Assembly: GCA_963830495.1 (NCBI GenBank)
Contig: CAWHMS010000004.1
Coordinates: 213,291-277,290, forward strand
From: CAWHMS01 sp963830495
GTDB taxonomy: Bacteria; Actinomycetota; Actinomycetes; Propionibacteriales; Nocardioidaceae
Direction: 5' to 3'
Length of the DNA stretch: 64,000 nt
Every line of letters begins with the position of its first letter. The first letter of the stretch is position 1. Of this stretch, positions 18,235 through 27,217 are shown one piece after another. The translations under genes were made by a program, and so were the position numbers. Below the pieces are notes generated by a model. That model worked only from the letters and a program-made list of their open reading frames with translations, did not search any database and was not told the origin of the DNA.

Positions 18235-18959
18235 CCACGCCGCCGCAGCACCCCGGCAAACGCCGCGACGCGGGGAAGTCCGCTCGGGTGCTCAACGACG
18301 TCATCCGCTACACGATGTGGTCGGTCTTCCGGTTGACCTCGCCGGTGGGGGACTCCGATCGCGACAAGCAGGCGGCCGAGCTGCAGAGCTTCGTCGACGA
18401 CCTCGAGCGCGACGACGTGACCGTGCGCGGGCTGTACGACGTCTCGGGCTTCCGGGCCGACGCCGACGTGCTGGTCTGGTGGCATGCCGAGACTGCAGAC
18501 GCGTTGCAGGACGCCTACCACCGGCTGCGGCGCACGACGTTCGGTGCGCGCCTCGACCCGGTGTGGTCCCAGCTGGCGCTGCACCGGCCGGCCGAGTTCA
18601 ACAAGAGCCACATCCCCGCGTTCCTCGCCGACGAGCAGCCCCGCGACTTCGTCTGCGTCTACCCGTTCGTGCGGTCCTACGAGTGGTACCTGCTCGACGA
18701 GGCCGAGCGGCGAGCGATGCTGGCCGAGCACGGGCAGCTGGCGCGCGGCTTCCCGGACGTGCGTGCCAACACCGTCGCGTCCTTCGCGCTGGGCGACTAC
18801 GAGTGGATCCTCGCCTTCGAGGCAGACGAACTGCACCGCATCGTGGATCTGATGCGGCACCTGCGTGGCTCGCGGGCGCGGATGCACGTGCGCGAGGAGG
18901 TGCCCTTTTACACCGGGCGCCGCCGGACCCCCGCCGAGCTGGTCACCGCCCTCCCCTAA
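18231..18959 (+). CDS. hemQ: coproheme decarboxylase (HemQ/ChdC)
   Basis: HemQ (242 aa) belongs to the chlorite-dismutase fold family. It converts iron-coproporphyrin III to heme b by oxidative decarboxylation, the last step of the coproporphyrin-dependent pathway. Conserved stretches include FVCVYPFVRSYEWYLLD, EFNKSHIPAFL and MHVREEVPFYTGR. The tyrosine in YEWY is a candidate for the reactive residue of the family. The start overlaps hemY by four bases, so the two are coupled. Ferrochelatase is not in this window. The gene is followed at once by a 22-bp repeat array. Confidence 0.93.
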   Translation: MTTPPQHPGKRRDAGKSARVLNDVIRYTMWSVFRLTSPVGDSDRDKQAAELQSFVDDLERDDVTVRGLYDVSGFRADADVLVWWHAETADALQDAYHRLRRTTFGARLDPVWSQLALHRPAEFNKSHIPAFLADEQPRDFVCVYPFVRSYEWYLLDEAERRAMLAEHGQLARGFPDVRANTVASFALGDYEWILAFEADELHRIVDLMRHLRGSRARMHVREEVPFYTGRRRTPAELVTALP

Positions 18960-18960
18960 C

Positions 18961-19030
18961 CCTTTTCCCCGCCGAGGGGTCACCTTTCCCCGCCGAGGGG
19001 TCAGGTTCTTCCGGTTGACCCGTCAGGTTG
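18961..19030 (+). repeat. 22-bp repeat array, degenerate, about 3-4 copies
   Basis: Units read TTTTCCCCGC, CGAGGGGTCACCTTTCCCCG, CGAGGGGTCAGGTTCTTCCG and GACCCGTCAGGTTGCTCGC. Orientation matches the upstream gene hemQ. The opposite strand of the array encodes the last residues and the stop codon of msrB, so the repeat has become part of a coding sequence. Confidence 0.75.
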
Positions 19031-19444
19031 CTCGCTGGACGCCGATTCAGGCTCCAGCGTCAGCGCGATCGAGTTGATGCAGTACCGGGCGTCGGTAGGG
19101 GTGCTGTAGCCCTCGCCGATGAAGACATGGCCGAGGTGGGAGTCGCAGGTCGCACAGCGAACCTCGGTCCGTTGCATCCCGAGCGTGCTGTCTTCGATCA
19201 GCGTGACCCCGTCGGCCTCGCTGGGCGCCCAGAACGACGGCCAGCCGCAGTGCGAGTCGAACTTTTCCGCCGACCGGAAGAGCTCGGCACCGCAGGCGCG
19301 GCATCGGTAGACGCCAACCGTCTTCGTGTCGACGTACTCACCCGACCAGGGGCGCTCCGTCGATGCCTTGCGCAAGACGGCGTACTCCTGCCGACTGAGC
19401 TCGGCCTTCCACTCGTCCTCGGACTTCGTCACCTTCGTCACCAT
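19001..19444 (-). CDS. msrB: peptide-methionine (R)-S-oxide reductase
   Basis: MsrB (147 aa) repairs methionine-R-sulfoxide in proteins. The zinc-binding pairs are YRCRACG and RCATCDSH. The catalytic cysteine is in RYCINSIALTL near the C-terminus, and the substrate site includes FDSHCGWPSFWAP. The ATG at 19444 gives the usual short N-terminus. The last ten or so residues (EQPDGSTGRT) are encoded by the 22-bp repeat array and are therefore probably an unconserved extension. Confidence 0.93.
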   Translation of the reverse strand: MVTKVTKSEDEWKAELSRQEYAVLRKASTERPWSGEYVDTKTVGVYRCRACGAELFRSAEKFDSHCGWPSFWAPSEADGVTLIEDSTLGMQRTEVRCATCDSHLGHVFIGEGYSTPTDARYCINSIALTLEPESASSEQPDGSTGRT

Positions 19445-19522
19445 GGACCCCAGCGTAGTTGGCCGCGCCAGCCGCATCAGCGTGTCGAGGGACGGCCGCT
19501 ACGCCGGGCATCCAGGTGAAGG

Positions 19523-22405
19523 TCAGACGCAGCCGGTGAGCACCTCCACCGCGTCCAGGTCGTAACCGTCTGTCGAAGGCAGCGTCGGAGGTGTCGCGTC
19601 GACCACCTTGACGAAGTGGGCTGCGCCGAGCGAGCCCAGGTCGACCTCGCCTGTGCCGGAGACGGTGCCGACTCGGATCCAGGTCTCGCCGTCGTACGAC
19701 GCGTAGACCACTGCCCGATCAGCGATGCCCTTGGCGCCGTCCCGGGCGTCGTAGATGCGCAGGTCAGCGGCACTGCCGTTGTTGTTCTGGATGGCACTGT
19801 CGAACTCGTGCACGATCTCGCCGCCGAGTCCCAGGCTGGCGTAGTAGGGCTCGTCCGGGTCCGGGTCGGACTGACCGAGCGTCTGCTCGGGGTCGCTGTG
19901 ATCGGGCGGTACGGCGGTCCCGTTGGCGCGCGGACCCTGGTCGAACGACGCGACGCTCTGAGCGCCGTCGGCATAGCACGTGCCCGGATCCGCGACCGTC
20001 AGGTCGAGACCGACGAGCACGGGATCGTGGTCGGACGAGCGGAACTCGTTCGGCTCGTACAGCGCGTCTCCAGCCGCAGGCTTGAAGGACGTGTCGTAGT
20101 CCAACAGGTCCGGCTCGTCGGCGTTGACATGCCAGTCCGCGGCACCGGTGACCTGAGTCGCGAGCGTCTCGTTGGCCAGGGCGTGGTCGAGGTAGCCGTT
20201 CGCCCCGTCGAACACGTAGCTGTAGGCGAACTCGCCCTGGAAACGCTTGATCTGGTCGGCGTAGCCTCCCGCGGCCAGCGTGTCGATGGGGTCCTCGTGG
20301 TCGTAGGAGTTGAGGTCGCCGATGACCAGCTGGTCGGGGTCGCCGCTCTGCGTCGGGTCGCCGGCCAGGAAGTCCACGATCGCCTCGGCAGCGCTGACCC
20401 GGGTCAGGTTGCAGTTGCCTTGACCGTCGCCCGTGTCCGGGTCTCCGACGTCATTGCAGTCCGAGCCCTTGGACTTCAGGTGGTTGACCGAGACCGTGAA
20501 GCGCCCACCAGTGAGCACGTCGTCGAAGGTCTGCGTCAGCATCGGCCTGTTCTTGGTGTCGTCGAAGTCGGCGTCGACGGAGCTGTCGAGTACGGCGAAG
20601 TCGCCCACCGGACGGACCACACCCGGCCGGTAGATCAGCCCGACCCGAATGGCGTCGGTGCCGATCACGCCGGTGTCGATGTAGTCGTAGGTGCCGGCAC
20701 CTTCGAGGTCGTTGAGCCCGTCGACCAGGTCAGCCGCGGGCTCGACGCCGGGCGTGTTCTCCATCTCCATCAGGCCGATTACGTCGGCGTCCAGACCAGA
20801 CAGCATCGCCAGCAGCTTGGCCCGCTGGCGCTCGAGCTCCAGTGGCTGGTCGGCGTCCGCCCCGCGGCACTCCTGCTTGTTGCCCACCGGCCCGCAGTCC
20901 ACCGTGCTCCCTCCTCGGTCGAGGGTCAGGAAGTAGTTGAGCACGTTGGCGCTGGCCACCGTGACCGAGCCGCCGACATCGGGCGCGCCGTCCGGTCGTG
21001 GATTGACCGATGCATAGTCGCCGTACGTCGTCGGCTGGAGCCGGTAGACGCCGAAGCTGTACTGCACGACACCTTCGATGCCGGTGATCGTGTCACCGCC
21101 CCGGAAGCGGTTGTCCAGGCTGAAGGGCAGCCCGTTGCCCGGGTGGGGGATCGTGGCAGGGTTCTGCGCGGCGTTCCGGTCGTCGATCGTGATCCTCCGG
21201 GCGGCGTACTCGGCGGCCAGCGCCTGTGCGTCCGCGCCGGGTTCGACGACAGCGGTCGGAGTGAAGAACCGGTCCCAGCCGTTCGGCGGCACGCCGGCCA
21301 CGACCTCGCCGAACCGGTCGTAGTTGAAGTACTCGCTGATCACCAGATCCTGCGGGAAGCGCGCCAGCATGCCCTCGTAGGGCTCGAGACCGGAAGCGCC
21401 AGCGACGGGGAACTCCACGTCTGCGGGCTCGATCGCCGTCTCTGCCGTGCCGCAGTCCTCGATCCGGGTCGGGCTCGCCAGCACGGTCATCCCGAAGGAC
21501 TCCGCCACAGTGCCGGTCACCCGGGCCGTCTGGCCGATCGCCGGGGCCTCTTGCCCGCCGAGCAGTACGACGATGCCGTCGGACGTTGCGGCGTCACCGT
21601 CGGAGTCGGCCGCCTCCTCCTGCACGTGCATCGCCGGGTCGTTGCCCGCCACCACGATGTCGGTCACGATGCCCTCGACGCTCTGCTGGCCGCCGTACGT
21701 CGGGTCGAACGCCGCGCCCGAGCCCTGGATCTGGTGGATCAGGGTGGCCGGCAGCCCGCACTCGCTCGGCGGCGGGTCGACGGTGCCGTCGTCGAACACC
21801 TGGCCGGTGTTGACCGCGCCAGGGGTGTCGTCTGTCGTCACTTGCCAGCTGAAGTCGCCGTACACGAGCCCAGTCCCGCTCAACTGCAGGGAGGCGCCGA
21901 GTGGAGTCGAGGAGGTCTCGGCCACGCCGATGCTCTCGCTGAGCATCCCGGCGGCTACACCTCCAGTCGGCGCGGCGGCCGCGGTGAAAACGCCCTCGTA
22001 GCTGAGCAGCTGCTCGACGGTCGTGCCGTCGCTCCTGACTAACGCGAGGCCGTCGTTGCCGCCGTTCTGGAGACCGTCGGTCGGCAGACCAACCGAGACG
22101 GTGCCGTAGCCGTCCTGTTGGTCGGGGATAGTGCCGCTCAGCGCGATGGTGTTGTACGGAACAGCGGCAGTCGGATTGTTGCCGTTGTAGAGCACGACGC
22201 TCCAGCCGGCCAGATCGGTGCCGGCCGGCCCAGCCACCTCGAAGAACTCCCCGGTGTCCACGCCGGTGTTGTCGTAGTGGATCTCGTTGATGAAGACGGT
22301 GCTGTCGGGGGCGGCGGACGCCGGCGGCAGGGCCAGCACCCCGGCCACGAGGGCAAGGGGGACGCTGGTGGCGAGGACGGCGGTGCGCCTGAGATCGAGA
22401 GTCAT
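19523..22405 (-). CDS. secreted ExeM/NucH-family extracellular nuclease
   Basis: The protein (960 aa) has an export signal ending near PPASAAPDS (residue 33). An N-terminal lamin-tail-like domain follows (VFINEIHYDNTGVDTGEFFEV). The middle holds an OB-type region and then an endonuclease/exonuclease/phosphatase domain. In it, VASANVLNYFLT, GLMEMENT, VNHLKSKGSDC, LVIGDLNSY and RSSDHDPVLVGL mark the catalytic and metal-binding residues. This is the ExeM/NucH arrangement of large extracellular DNases used to degrade external DNA. A C-terminal beta-rich domain of about 150 residues (ASLGLGGEIVHEFDSAIQNN) looks like a surface or adhesion module. The calls for the accessory domains are less certain. 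Confidence 0.88.
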   Translation of the reverse strand: MTLDLRRTAVLATSVPLALVAGVLALPPASAAPDSTVFINEIHYDNTGVDTGEFFEVAGPAGTDLAGWSVVLYNGNNPTAAVPYNTIALSGTIPDQQDGYGTVSVGLPTDGLQNGGNDGLALVRSDGTTVEQLLSYEGVFTAAAAPTGGVAAGMLSESIGVAETSSTPLGASLQLSGTGLVYGDFSWQVTTDDTPGAVNTGQVFDDGTVDPPPSECGLPATLIHQIQGSGAAFDPTYGGQQSVEGIVTDIVVAGNDPAMHVQEEAADSDGDAATSDGIVVLLGGQEAPAIGQTARVTGTVAESFGMTVLASPTRIEDCGTAETAIEPADVEFPVAGASGLEPYEGMLARFPQDLVISEYFNYDRFGEVVAGVPPNGWDRFFTPTAVVEPGADAQALAAEYAARRITIDDRNAAQNPATIPHPGNGLPFSLDNRFRGGDTITGIEGVVQYSFGVYRLQPTTYGDYASVNPRPDGAPDVGGSVTVASANVLNYFLTLDRGGSTVDCGPVGNKQECRGADADQPLELERQRAKLLAMLSGLDADVIGLMEMENTPGVEPAADLVDGLNDLEGAGTYDYIDTGVIGTDAIRVGLIYRPGVVRPVGDFAVLDSSVDADFDDTKNRPMLTQTFDDVLTGGRFTVSVNHLKSKGSDCNDVGDPDTGDGQGNCNLTRVSAAEAIVDFLAGDPTQSGDPDQLVIGDLNSYDHEDPIDTLAAGGYADQIKRFQGEFAYSYVFDGANGYLDHALANETLATQVTGAADWHVNADEPDLLDYDTSFKPAAGDALYEPNEFRSSDHDPVLVGLDLTVADPGTCYADGAQSVASFDQGPRANGTAVPPDHSDPEQTLGQSDPDPDEPYYASLGLGGEIVHEFDSAIQNNNGSAADLRIYDARDGAKGIADRAVVYASYDGETWIRVGTVSGTGEVDLGSLGAAHFVKVVDATPPTLPSTDGYDLDAVEVLTGCV

Positions 22406-22542
22406 TCAGGGTCCTTCAAGTCGGGTGCTGGCGAGTCGACGACGCTAGCGTTCCAGTGGCGTCCTGGACAACAAACGTAAGGGAGTTTTGTCCTGAACAG
22501 TGCCAGGTTCGTGATTTCGGTCCGTGATTCGATGATTACTGT

Positions 22543-23622
22543 GTGCTCATGATGGCAGCAGCCGGATCCGTCGACGTCGGCGGGCGTCAGGTCAGGGTCA
22601 GCAGCCCCGACCGGGTTATCTATCCGGCCACCGCGTCGACGCCAGAGGCGACCAAGCTCGACGTGGCGGCCTACTACGCCGCGATCGGCGAGACGATGCT
22701 GCGGGCACTGCGCGACCGGCCGACCACTCTGGAGCGCTGGCCGAAGGGCGTGCACGACGGCGTCGTACTCGCGAGCCGCGCCGACCCGCGCGGTGACGCC
22801 TTCTACCAGAAGCGCATGCCCAAGGGCGCGCCCGACTACGTCGAGACCGCGACCATCACTTTCCCGTCCGGCCGCACTGCCGACGAGGTCTGCCCGACCG
22901 AGCCTGCGGTCATCGCGTGGGCGGCTCAGATCGGCACGATCACCTTTCATCCTTGGCCGGTACGTCGAGCAGCGCCTGACCTGCCGGACGAGCTGCGGAT
23001 CGACCTCGATCCCCAGCCGGGCACCGACTTTGCCGATGCCGCCCGGGTGGCAGGGCAGGCGCGGCGACTGCTCGAGGAGCTCGGGATCCGTGGCTTCCCG
23101 AAGACGTCGGGCAACCGGGGTGTTCACGTCTATGTGCGGATCGATCCGCGGTGGGAGTTCGTCGACGTTCGTCATGCGGCGATCGCCTTCGGCCGTGAGC
23201 TCGAGCGTCGTACGCCGGACGAGGTGACGACAGCTTGGTGGAAGGAAGAGCGCGGCGCCCGCGTCTTCGTCGACTTCAACCAGAACTGCCGGGACCGCAC
23301 AATCGCGAGTGCCTACAGCCTTCGGCCGATCCAGGGTGCTCCGGTGTCGACGCCGCTGGCCTGGGAGGAGCTCGAGAAACCTCTCGACCCTCGTGAGTTC
23401 AACCTCTGGTCGGTGCCGGACCGGGTGCGCGACCAGGGCGATGCGCACGCGGAGATCGATGAGGTCACCCACTCGATCGAGCCGCTGCTGGAGATGTACG
23501 AGCGCGACGGCGAGCAAGGGCTCGGCGAGATGCCCTACCCGCCGGACTACCCGAAGATGCCCGGCGAGCCGCCGCGGGTGCAGCCCAGCCGCAAGAACCC
23601 AGACAACTGGAGCACCCCGTAG
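22543..23622 (+). CDS. stand-alone LigD-type polymerase/primase domain protein
   Basis: The protein (about 359 aa) corresponds to the polymerase domain of LigD, an archaeo-eukaryotic primase relative. The catalytic DxD is in RIDLDPQPG near residue 154 and a conserved His is in GNRGVHVYVR near 193. Start choices are GTG 22543 or ATGs at 22549 and 22552. In mycobacteria the LigD polymerase works with Ku in non-homologous end joining, or as separate PolD proteins in repair. No Ku gene is seen here, but a LigC-like ligase lies 2.5 kb downstream. Confidence 0.88.
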   Translation: MLMMAAAGSVDVGGRQVRVSSPDRVIYPATASTPEATKLDVAAYYAAIGETMLRALRDRPTTLERWPKGVHDGVVLASRADPRGDAFYQKRMPKGAPDYVETATITFPSGRTADEVCPTEPAVIAWAAQIGTITFHPWPVRRAAPDLPDELRIDLDPQPGTDFADAARVAGQARRLLEELGIRGFPKTSGNRGVHVYVRIDPRWEFVDVRHAAIAFGRELERRTPDEVTTAWWKEERGARVFVDFNQNCRDRTIASAYSLRPIQGAPVSTPLAWEELEKPLDPREFNLWSVPDRVRDQGDAHAEIDEVTHSIEPLLEMYERDGEQGLGEMPYPPDYPKMPGEPPRVQPSRKNPDNWSTP

Positions 23623-23691
23623 CCTCGCCGCAGACCCGACACGTGATGCGAAGGGCAACCGAAGAGATACGCCACCAGGCGCTGGTGAGCG

Positions 23692-24108
23692 CTACATCCA
23701 GCCGAGCTGCTGCATCGTGGCCACGTCATTCCAGATCTTCGTCATGTGGCGAATCTTGTCGGCCTCGAAGGCCATGTCATAGACGTAGTCGGCTGCCACG
23801 CTTTTGCCCGTCGGCGGGACCGGGCCACCCTCGCCGGTGTGGGTCCCACGGAACACGCCGTATGCCGACACCTTGTTGCGCGCTTCGTCGACGGCGAAGG
23901 AGCACAACTCGGCGCGGCCGTCGGGCAACGGGGTGAGGAGACCCTTCATCCACTCGGTGTAAGCCTCGAGGCTGTCAACGCCCTCGAGCGCGGTGGCCTG
24001 GGCCGAGAACGTCGCGTCCGGATGGCAATACTGCTGACACGCGTCCCATCCCTGACCTGTCTCGCAGGCCTCAAAGAATCGTTCGGCGGTCTCGGTCATG
24101 GCCGACAT
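23692..24108 (-). CDS. SnoaL-like (NTF2-fold) protein
   Basis: The 138-aa product has the layout of a small SnoaL/NTF2-like polyketide-cyclase-type protein: TAERFFEACETGQGWDACQQ, then CHPDATFSAQA, then a beta-rich half (VSAYGVFRGTHTG, VYDMAFEADKIRHM). Such proteins often bind small hydrophobic ligands; no function is assigned. AGGAGTGGAGCG precedes the ATG at 24108, which decides the start. The gene is divergent from the next one. Confidence 0.8.
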   Translation of the reverse strand: MSAMTETAERFFEACETGQGWDACQQYCHPDATFSAQATALEGVDSLEAYTEWMKGLLTPLPDGRAELCSFAVDEARNKVSAYGVFRGTHTGEGGPVPPTGKSVAADYVYDMAFEADKIRHMTKIWNDVATMQQLGWM

Positions 24109-24286
24109 CGCTCCACTCCTTCCGCTCATCCCCCAGAGGACGCACCCTCACTCCGGACAGTGCTCGCCGAACCGACAACCGTCAACCGTTGACCTTCCAG
24201 CGCTCCGCCGCATCGTGTCGGCATGCGGCCAAGCCGGTCTCCGGCGGGCGCGGCGGAGGACAGCCGCCGACTCTAGGATCGGCCCG

Positions 24287-24958
24287 ATGCTGACGCTGGT
24301 CGTGCACGTGCTGACAGTCGGGCTCATCGGGGCGGTCAGCCCGGTGATGCTGACCGAGGCGACCGTGCTGCTCACCGGGCCAACCGGCGTACGACGTGGA
24401 CTGGCCTACGCGGTCGGCACCGCGACCGTCGTGCTGCTGTTCTCCGGAGCGGTGCTGCTGCTCGGGTGGCAGGTGGCGCTGCCGGAGGCTCCGCACCTCG
24501 ACGCCTCGCTCGATATCGTGCTCGGGCTCATGCTGGTGGGCGTTGCCGCCGTCGTACACCTTCGACGCAAGCGCCGCAGCAGCAGCGACTCGACGGCAAC
24601 GGCGAACTCCGGTCGGGCGGCGATGTCTCCCGGCCGTGCGTATGGCTTCGGCGTGTTCGCCATGGCTACTAACGTGACGACGCTGGCGGTGGTGCTCGCC
24701 GGTGCGAAGGAGATCGCAGCCCGCGACGTGACGACGGAGATGCGCCTGGTTGCCGTGCTCACGCTCGTCGTACTGATCTGCCTTCCGGCGTGGGCGCCGG
24801 TCGCTCTCACCGCGGCGGCGCCACATACGGCCGGTCTCGTGCTGGGTCGCCTCTCCGACTTCCTGCGTGTGCATGGCCGCACCGTGATCGTGCTGGCACT
24901 TGCAGGCCTGGGCGCCTTCCTGCTCGGGCGCGGGCTGTTTGAGCTGGTGATGGAGTGA
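24287..24958 (+). CDS. GAP/Sap-like membrane protein (LysE-type fold)
   Basis: The protein (223 aa) is an integral membrane protein with about six helices. A polar linker near residues 95-115 (RRKRRSSSDSTATANSGR) separates them into two groups of three. This is the layout of the GAP (Sap, LysE-related) family of mycobacterial envelope lipid transport proteins. The N-terminal part (VGLIGAVSPVMLTEATVLLTG) matches the family start. The cargo is unknown. ATG 24287 was chosen because the longer upstream frame has no ribosome-binding site. Confidence 0.72.
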   Translation: MLTLVVHVLTVGLIGAVSPVMLTEATVLLTGPTGVRRGLAYAVGTATVVLLFSGAVLLLGWQVALPEAPHLDASLDIVLGLMLVGVAAVVHLRRKRRSSSDSTATANSGRAAMSPGRAYGFGVFAMATNVTTLAVVLAGAKEIAARDVTTEMRLVAVLTLVVLICLPAWAPVALTAAAPHTAGLVLGRLSDFLRVHGRTVIVLALAGLGAFLLGRGLFELVME

Positions 24959-25024
24959 CGCGCGCCTTGGGGCCTGAAGGTAGCTTGCTGCGCAGGTCCC
25001 GTGGGGGCGCTGGCGTCGTTCGGG

Positions 25025-25294
25025 TCAGGCCTTCTTGGTCTTGCTGCCGACGAATCCCTCCGCGGCACCGATCAAGATGATCGCCGCCACAACGGCCACG
25101 ATGAAGCCGAGGATGTTGAGCTCGAAGACGTCGCCCGTGCCGATCCAGCTGGCCACGATGCCGCCGATCAGCGCGCCACCGAGCCCGAGCAGGAATGTCC
25201 ACAACAACGTGAGGTTCTGCCTACCCGGCTTGAGAATCCTCGCGATCACACCGATCACGAGACCTACGACGATCAGTCCGATGATGTTCCACAT
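25025..25294 (-). CDS. GlsB/YeaQ/YmgE-family small membrane protein
   Basis: This 89-aa protein has three hydrophobic segments (IIGLIVVGLVIGVIARILKPG, LLWTFLLGLGGALIGGIVASW, and ILGFIVAVVAAIILIGAA). They match the transglycosylase-associated GlsB/YeaQ family, often linked to general stress. The function is not established. AGGAGGGG stands before the ATG. Confidence 0.88.
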   Translation of the reverse strand: MWNIIGLIVVGLVIGVIARILKPGRQNLTLLWTFLLGLGGALIGGIVASWIGTGDVFELNILGFIVAVVAAIILIGAAEGFVGSKTKKA

Positions 25295-25444
25295 GCTGCC
25301 CCTCCTGGGGTGAGTGCGGACACCGCATGCCGCAACGACTCCAGAATAGGTCGCAGACCTAACTCCGGGCGTCCAGATACGGCGACAACATCGCCACAAC
25401 GAGGCGGCCGGGTCACAGGCGGGGCCGCCGTCACGAGCCTGCTG

Positions 25445-25999
25445 TTATAGCCCGGTGATTCCTTCGCCAGGACCGGCCTCGGCATCGAGGGGCTCATGTT
25501 CGACCAGATGGAGCACCGGTACGCCGAGCCGACGCCTCGCCTTGTGGCTCCAGTCCAGGTGCAGCATCTCCTGGATCACGTGGTGTCGGGTCATCACGAT
25601 CACCTCGTCGGCCTTCCGCTGGTCTGCCACCCGCGCAAGCGCGTCGATCGGATCCTCGGAGCTGAACTCCCCGGTCGCGGCATGCCCCGCCCGGTCGAGC
25701 GCGGCGATGCTGACCCCGACGTCACTCTTTGCGTGCGCGTCGATCTCCTTCTGCGCCTGCTCGGCATCGAGGTCGCCCGACAGCACCGGTGGAGCGGCGA
25801 GGACCTCGCTGGCGGCGAGGGCGCCGAGCGCGCTCTCGACCCGAGCGGCTGCGTTCTCACAGGGGATGAGCACGTGGTAGTGACGCGGCTCGTCGATGCC
25901 GTCGTGGAGCGAGACGACCTCCTCGGCGTCCGCCTGGCTCAGGGCCTGCTCCGCAAGCACGAGCACGTTGTACGTGCCGTCGTACATGGCGTCAGACAC
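25445..25999 (-). CDS. universal-stress-like protein
   Basis: The 184-aa protein shows an alternating beta/alpha pattern like the Usp/Rossmann-like fold. It has a start strand (YNVLVLAEQAL), a central IPCENAAARVESALGAL, and a C-terminal half with IDALARVADQRKADEVIVMT and LGVPVLHLVEHEP. The classical ATP-binding glycine motif of UspA is not clear, so it may be a non-nucleotide-binding relative. AAGGAGGA five bases before a GTG at 25999 decides the start. Confidence 0.6.
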   Translation of the reverse strand: MSDAMYDGTYNVLVLAEQALSQADAEEVVSLHDGIDEPRHYHVLIPCENAAARVESALGALAASEVLAAPPVLSGDLDAEQAQKEIDAHAKSDVGVSIAALDRAGHAATGEFSSEDPIDALARVADQRKADEVIVMTRHHVIQEMLHLDWSHKARRRLGVPVLHLVEHEPLDAEAGPGEGITGL

Positions 26000-26083
26000 G
26001 AGATCCTCCTTCGCCGCAACCTGGTCTCATTCTGCCACCACGTCTCCCGCCACGTGGGCAAGCACGTGGGTAAGAATGACGGT

Positions 26084-27160
26084 ATGCGACTCCCCATCAT
26101 GCCGCCGGTCAAGCCGATGCTGGCGAAGGCGGTCAAGGACATCCCTGGCGGCGCCATGAGCTACGAGCCGAAGTGGGATGGCTTCAGATCGATTGTCTTC
26201 CGTGACGGGGACGAGGTGGAGATCGGCAGCAGGAACGAGAAGCCGATGACGCGCTACTTCCCCGAGCTGGTGGAGGCGGTGCGCGCCAACCTGCCCGAAC
26301 GGTGTGCCATCGACGGCGAGATCGTGCTGATCGGCGAGTCGGGTGACCGGCTGGACTTCGAGATGCTGCAACAGCGGATCCACCCGGCGGTCAGCCGGGT
26401 GACTATGCTGGCAGAGAAGACCCCGGCCCGGTTCGTGGCCTTCGACCTGCTCGCGCTCGACGACATCGACTACACGCAGCGACCGTTCGAGGAGCGGCGT
26501 GCCGCGCTCGTACGGGCGCTCGCCGCAGCTGATGCCCCGATCCATCTCACTCCTGCCACCACCGACAAGACCGTGGCGATGCGGTGGTTCGAGCAGTTCG
26601 AGGGGGCGGGGCTCGACGGCCTGATCGCAAAGCCGCTCGAGGGGGTCTACCAGCCCGACAAGCGCGTCATGTTCAAGATCAAGCCGGAGCGCACCGCGGA
26701 CTGCGTCGTGGCGGGCTACCGGGTGCACAAGAGCGGGCCGGACCGGATCGGGTCGCTGCTGCTCGGTCTGTACAACGACGCGGGCACGCTGGCCAGCGTC
26801 GGCGTCATCGGCGCGTTCCCGCTCGAACGCCGTAGGGAGCTTTTCGCCGAGCTGCAGCCACTGGTGACGACGTTCGACGATCACCCGTGGGCATGGGCGA
26901 GGCAAGAGGAGGGGACCCGTACGCCGCGCAATGCCGAGGGCAGCCGCTGGCAGGCCGGCAAGGACCTGTCGTTCGTGCCGCTGCGCCCCGAGCTGGTGGT
27001 CGAGGTCCGCTACGACCACATGGAGGGCGTTCGGTTTCGTCACACGGCGCAGTTCGTCCGCTGGCGCCCCGACCGCACCCCGGAGTCGTGCACCTACGGG
27101 CAACTCGAGGAACCGGTGAAGTTCGATCTCGCCGACGTGCTCAGCTCGGGTCGCCCCTGA
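26084..27160 (+). CDS. ligC: ATP-dependent DNA ligase, LigC/LigD-ligase type
   Basis: The protein (358 aa) is an ATP-dependent DNA ligase of the short LigC type. The adenylated lysine is K30 in EPKWDGFRS (motif I). Other motifs are RNEKPMTRYFPEL, IDGEIVLIG (motif III) and GLIAKPLEGVYQP plus FKIKPERTADCVV (motifs IV/V). An OB-fold domain follows. LigC enzymes seal nicks in repair and back up LigD. With the polymerase-domain gene at 22.5 kb they form the two halves of a split LigD-like system, separated by unrelated genes. The upstream in-frame extension is antisense to the stress gene, so I chose the ATG at 26084. Confidence 0.9.
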   Translation: MRLPIMPPVKPMLAKAVKDIPGGAMSYEPKWDGFRSIVFRDGDEVEIGSRNEKPMTRYFPELVEAVRANLPERCAIDGEIVLIGESGDRLDFEMLQQRIHPAVSRVTMLAEKTPARFVAFDLLALDDIDYTQRPFEERRAALVRALAAADAPIHLTPATTDKTVAMRWFEQFEGAGLDGLIAKPLEGVYQPDKRVMFKIKPERTADCVVAGYRVHKSGPDRIGSLLLGLYNDAGTLASVGVIGAFPLERRRELFAELQPLVTTFDDHPWAWARQEEGTRTPRNAEGSRWQAGKDLSFVPLRPELVVEVRYDHMEGVRFRHTAQFVRWRPDRTPESCTYGQLEEPVKFDLADVLSSGRP

Positions 27161-27217
27161 GGCGGCAGCGCGGCCTAGGCAAGGGCGGGCATCGACTGGG
27201 TGCGGCCCGGTGGAAAC

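Noticed and set aside
16740..18983. 747-residue open frame on the minus strand
   Set aside because: It runs antisense to hemY and hemQ and has a Ser/Arg/Pro-rich low-complexity composition.
19616..22042. 808-residue open frame on the plus strand
   Set aside because: It is antisense to the secreted nuclease gene, has no recognisable domain and shows the biased composition of a high-GC shadow frame.
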